Positions 61,638 through 64,000 of a stretch of 64,000 bases of DNA are shown here, in pieces. Origin of the DNA: Alphaproteobacteria bacterium. Lineage in GTDB: Bacteria > Pseudomonadota > Alphaproteobacteria > Thalassobaculales > Thalassobaculaceae. The translations under genes and the position numbers were made by a program. The stretch lies in the NCBI GenBank assembly GCA_024742275.1, contig JANSYS010000017.1, positions 35,870 through 99,869 of the forward strand. The letters are read 5' to 3'. The stretch's first letter is position 1. Each line of letters opens with the position of its first letter. Below the pieces are notes generated by a model that saw only the letters and a list, made by a program, of their open reading frames with translations, made no database searches and was not told where the DNA came from.

Positions 61638-62726
61638 ATGAATGGAGAATCGTTGAGATCGAGATTGGGCATGGGTTTCGTCGCCATGGGCATGCTGGCG
61701 TTGGTCGGATGCCAGACCAGCGGTCAGAACACGGCGAAGATTGGATCGACCGTGTCGTCGACGCCGGTCGCGACCGAGCAGACTGCGAAGGTCGAGCTGC
61801 CGTACACGAAGACCGATGTCTCGTATTTCGGGTACGACATGGACTTCATGCGGGATGTGTACCAGGGCACCTGGAAGAAGACCTCTCACACGCTTACCGG
61901 GACCCTCTACCTGCCGAAGACCGAGGGTCGTCATCCGGTCGTGGTGGTGCAGCACGGGTCCGGCCAGCCGGATCATCCGAACTATCAGCCCTGGAAGGAC
62001 GAACTCCGCGACGCACTCCTGGCGAAGGGTATCGGCAGCTTCTTCGCCGACAGCTACTCCGGTCGCGGCATCAGCGAGACCACCCGCAACCAGGGTCAGC
62101 TCTCCCGTGCCTCGCGTGTCGTCGATGCCCTGATGGCCCTTGATGCCCTCGCGAAGCGTCCGGATGTCGATCCCGCGAAGATCGGCGTCACCGGGTTCTC
62201 GTTCGGCGGCACGGTGTCGAACTTGACGGCCAACGAAGCCTTCGTGTCGAAGGTGCTGCCGGGTGGGCCGAGATTCGCCGCACATGTCCCGATCTATCCG
62301 GGATGCGGATCGAAGTTCGAGAATCATGTGGCGACCGGTGCTCCGGTGCTGATGCTGGTCGGTGCCGCCGACGACTACACCGATCCCGCGTTCTGCGACA
62401 TCAACGCCGAGGGCATGCGGAACCACGGAGCCTCGGTCGAGATCGTGAAGTACGACAACGCCCGTCACGGCTTCATCAGTGACCGTGATGTCTGGTGGTA
62501 CGAACAGGCATGGCAGTTCAACGAGTGTCCGCAGCAGGTGATCGGCGACGACGGCGAGGAACGGGCCGGTGAGTACGTCTCGGTCGGCAAGTCCTGGACC
62601 GAGTTCGTCGGCTCGATGGTGAAGGACTGCGGCAAGCGGGGGGCCCACATCGGTCGCAACGGGCATGCCGCGACGGATGGTCTGACCCGGACGGTCGAGT
62701 TCTTCGCCGCCCATCTCGGGTCCTGA
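61638..62726 (+). CDS. Lipoprotein alpha/beta hydrolase, dienelactone-hydrolase family
   Basis: A 362-residue exported hydrolase. The lipobox LVGC gives Cys25 as the lipidated residue after a hydrophobic helix. The hydrolase fold has nucleophile Ser188 in VTGFSFGGTVS, an acid in VGAADDYTDP (Asp245 or Asp246) and catalytic His277 in NARHGFIS. That places it in the dienelactone-hydrolase family. An AGGAGGAA ribosome site precedes the ATG at 61638; an earlier ATG at 61575 lacks one. The gene is followed by a clear terminator. It is an accessory gene of the island with no obvious tie to phage functions. Confidence 0.85.
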   Translation: MNGESLRSRLGMGFVAMGMLALVGCQTSGQNTAKIGSTVSSTPVATEQTAKVELPYTKTDVSYFGYDMDFMRDVYQGTWKKTSHTLTGTLYLPKTEGRHPVVVVQHGSGQPDHPNYQPWKDELRDALLAKGIGSFFADSYSGRGISETTRNQGQLSRASRVVDALMALDALAKRPDVDPAKIGVTGFSFGGTVSNLTANEAFVSKVLPGGPRFAAHVPIYPGCGSKFENHVATGAPVLMLVGAADDYTDPAFCDINAEGMRNHGASVEIVKYDNARHGFISDRDVWWYEQAWQFNECPQQVIGDDGEERAGEYVSVGKSWTEFVGSMVKDCGKRGAHIGRNGHAATDGLTRTVEFFAAHLGS

Positions 62727-62772
62727 CATCGACCACGGCGGGCACCGGCAACGGTGCTTCGTCATCCGTCCG

Positions 62773-62805
62773 AAGGGGGTGATGACGCGTGGCATCACCC
62801 CTTTT
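62773..62805 (+). terminator. Rho-independent terminator after the hydrolase gene
   Basis: A hairpin with a 9-base core, GGGGTGATG type, pairing 62776-62784 with 62793-62801, extended by A-T pairs at the foot. The loop is 8 bases, and TTTT follows at 62802-62805. It ends the hydrolase transcript. It also overlaps the first codons of a longer form of the next gene, which argues for the later TTG start there. Confidence 0.85.
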
Positions 62806-62833
62806 CAGTTCTCATGACTGTAGGGAGGCGAGA

Positions 62834-63388
62834 TTGAGCACGATCACCGGAGAAATTCTGATCGGACGCGGACATCCGAACGACGACGGTATGATGGCAT
62901 TCTCGATCCTCGGTCGCCTCCAGTTGATCGAGGGAGACCGTGCGTCGTGGGCGATTGCCACGGCACAGGAGCCATGGCTCCGCGACTACCGGTTCACCAT
63001 CGCACCGCGTCCGGGTCAGATCGCCATGTGCGGATTGATTCTGTCCTGGATGATCATCGCGGCGACGGAGGAGGAACGAGAGCCGATGCTGACCCGGTTC
63101 TGCGACGCCCATGCCGAGCTGCGTGGCGATCTCACCAAGATGGACAAGAAGGAGTTCCGCTCGTTCTGGGACCACTTCCGGACCTGGGGTCGGGGACGAC
63201 CGCAGAAGGTCATCGCCACAGCGTTCGAGTACAGCACGCTTGGGCACCAGTGCGGTGTGTTCGAGGAGCAGTCGCTGGATTTCGAAATCCTCTCAACGAA
63301 GCGGTCCAGGCTCCACTCGCAGTGGCTGGGGAGGAAGGTCGACCTCGGTGAAGGTTTCTCCATGTCGACGCGAGGGAAGGCGGTCTAG
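62834..63388 (+). CDS. Protein of unknown function with TTG start
   Basis: A 184-residue protein. I chose the TTG at 62834 because a strong AGGGAGG site lies six bases upstream; the in-frame GTG at 62789 lies within the terminator. No signal peptide is seen, but QIAMCGLILSWMIIAA near residue 63 is hydrophobic and could be a buried or membrane helix. Other parts are charged with several aromatic residues (SFWDHFRTWGRGRPQK). No family is recognised. It belongs to the accessory island. Confidence 0.65.
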   Translation: MSTITGEILIGRGHPNDDGMMAFSILGRLQLIEGDRASWAIATAQEPWLRDYRFTIAPRPGQIAMCGLILSWMIIAATEEEREPMLTRFCDAHAELRGDLTKMDKKEFRSFWDHFRTWGRGRPQKVIATAFEYSTLGHQCGVFEEQSLDFEILSTKRSRLHSQWLGRKVDLGEGFSMSTRGKAV

Positions 63389-63515
63389 GTGAGGCTGTCA
63401 TTTCAATGTAGTTTAAATTATTGGTATTACTAGATAAATCGAAATCCATTGAATCTTATTGAAAATATCCTCGTCTGTTCCAGATACGAAGCAAGTCGTA
63501 CTGAAGGAAAATGCA

Positions 63516-63866
63516 ATGGAACAACTCGATTTCAGCCCCACCAGTTATAAGAAACGAAACGCGTTCTTTAAGAAATTTATCATTCCATTGTTGGATCATG
63601 ATGCCGTTCACGTCCCACTGGTGAACTCCCAAATTCAGCTGGGTTACAACCACCTCCCCGCTCAGAACGCATTGGCAGAGGTCGGCTCCCCCTTGGATAT
63701 TCAGCCCCTATACTGCCTGTTCGCCAATCCGCTCCGGCTTCCGGCTTACGGTCCAGGTTACAACGATGAGCGGTACGCTTCGAGGTGGGAGCCGCCGTCA
63801 GTTCGGTTCACCAACGCTGGGTGGTGGGTATTCACCTTCGAAGTGGATTCCAAAAACCTCTCTTGA
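63516..63866 (+). CDS. Small protein of unknown function
   Basis: A 116-residue protein with an AAGGAA site before the ATG at 63516. The N-terminus is basic and aromatic (FSPTSYKKRNAFFKKFI). The rest has alternating polar and aromatic residues (AGWWVFTFEVDS at the end), suggesting beta structure. There is no signal or membrane segment. The upstream 120 bases are AT-rich, unlike most of the chromosome. No family is recognised. Confidence 0.6.
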   Translation: MEQLDFSPTSYKKRNAFFKKFIIPLLDHDAVHVPLVNSQIQLGYNHLPAQNALAEVGSPLDIQPLYCLFANPLRLPAYGPGYNDERYASRWEPPSVRFTNAGWWVFTFEVDSKNLS

Positions 63867-63920
63867 TCAGCCCCCACTGACTGGTCCAGTTTGAACGTTA
63901 GTGCACGGTCGGCTCTTCTG

Positions 63921-63969
63921 CCAAGCCGGAAGGACGGCGGAGCGCAGCGGAGCCGTGCTTCCGGCTTGG
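63921..63969. repeat. Long GC-rich hairpin near the window end
   Basis: Arms CCAAGCCGGAAG (63921-63932) and CTTCCGGCTTGG (63958-63969) pair for 12 bases, followed by an inner pair ACGGC with GCCGT. The tip is purine-rich. It could be a dispersed repeat unit, a transcript end or part of an element boundary. No T run follows. Its other copies, if any, lie outside the window. Confidence 0.6.
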
Positions 63970-64000
63970 CGGGACGATCGTCTCTGGGGCTGGCGGCCGG

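Noticed and set aside
63866..64000. Integron attC site suggested by AACGTTAG next to a hairpin
   Set aside because: The flanking consensus is incomplete (GTTAGTG instead of GTTRRRY), the hairpin lies on the wrong side, and no integron integrase is seen.

Overview
The window is 64 kb of high-GC bacterial chromosome, most consistent with a free-living heterotrophic alphaproteobacterium of the Rhodospirillales type. The evidence is the gene families and their order (pdxH / J-domain protein / YihY / fabI-aroC-sppA, DUF1194, an extensin-like lipoprotein, TlyA), the many ABC and MFS transporters with amidohydrolases, and REP-like GC hairpins between genes. The species cannot be named from sequence alone. 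Two tRNA genes are present, Leu(UAA) and Val(GAC). There is no rRNA, CRISPR array or insertion sequence.

Layout. Positions 1-6.8 kb: a LysR regulator, a DUF1194 protein overlapping a TusA-like protein, then an IlvD/Edd dehydratase, a DUF3237 protein and an amidase, facing an SDR dehydrogenase. 7.0-8.4 kb: an SbtA-type bicarbonate permease with an SbtB-like PII protein, then tRNA-Leu. 8.5-19.7 kb: mixed chromosomal genes (hydrolase, ilvE, two unrecognised partner proteins, HD hydrolase, two MFS and one EamA transporter, a SPOR lipoprotein). 19.9-31.6 kb: a catabolic block with a class II aldolase, two amidohydrolases, a bioY broken by one amber codon, a HAD phosphatase, folD with a cyclodeaminase-type partner, dihydropyrimidinase, a methyltransferase and an N-carbamoyl-D-amino-acid hydrolase. 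Together the last genes can open and hydrolyse hydantoin or dihydropyrimidine rings and handle folate-bound C1 units.

31.6-48.5 kb is housekeeping: TPR protein, extensin-like lipoprotein, TlyA, SppA, AroC, FabI, YihY, J-domain protein, PdxH, a universal stress protein, two small unknowns, an SDR, and an unusual reading frame in which a glutamine amidotransferase runs without a stop into a lipocalin lipoprotein. 48.7-56.3 kb holds a polyamine-type ABC importer divergent from a dimethylglycine/sarcosine dehydrogenase-like flavoprotein, which suggests uptake and oxidation of a methylated amine or related compound. One permease carries a tandemly duplicated extracytoplasmic segment.

From tRNA-Val at 58.8 kb to the end the DNA looks like an integrated element or genomic island. 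Three abutting inverted repeats sit just behind the tRNA. Next come the decayed copy of a phage-type repressor, an AT-richer gene that looks like an R-S-E class ADP-ribosyltransferase, an intact XRE repressor divergent from a Ner/Nlp-type DNA-binding protein (a Mu-like switch), a lipoprotein hydrolase and two small unknown genes. No integrase or transposase is visible, so the far end of the element probably lies outside the window.
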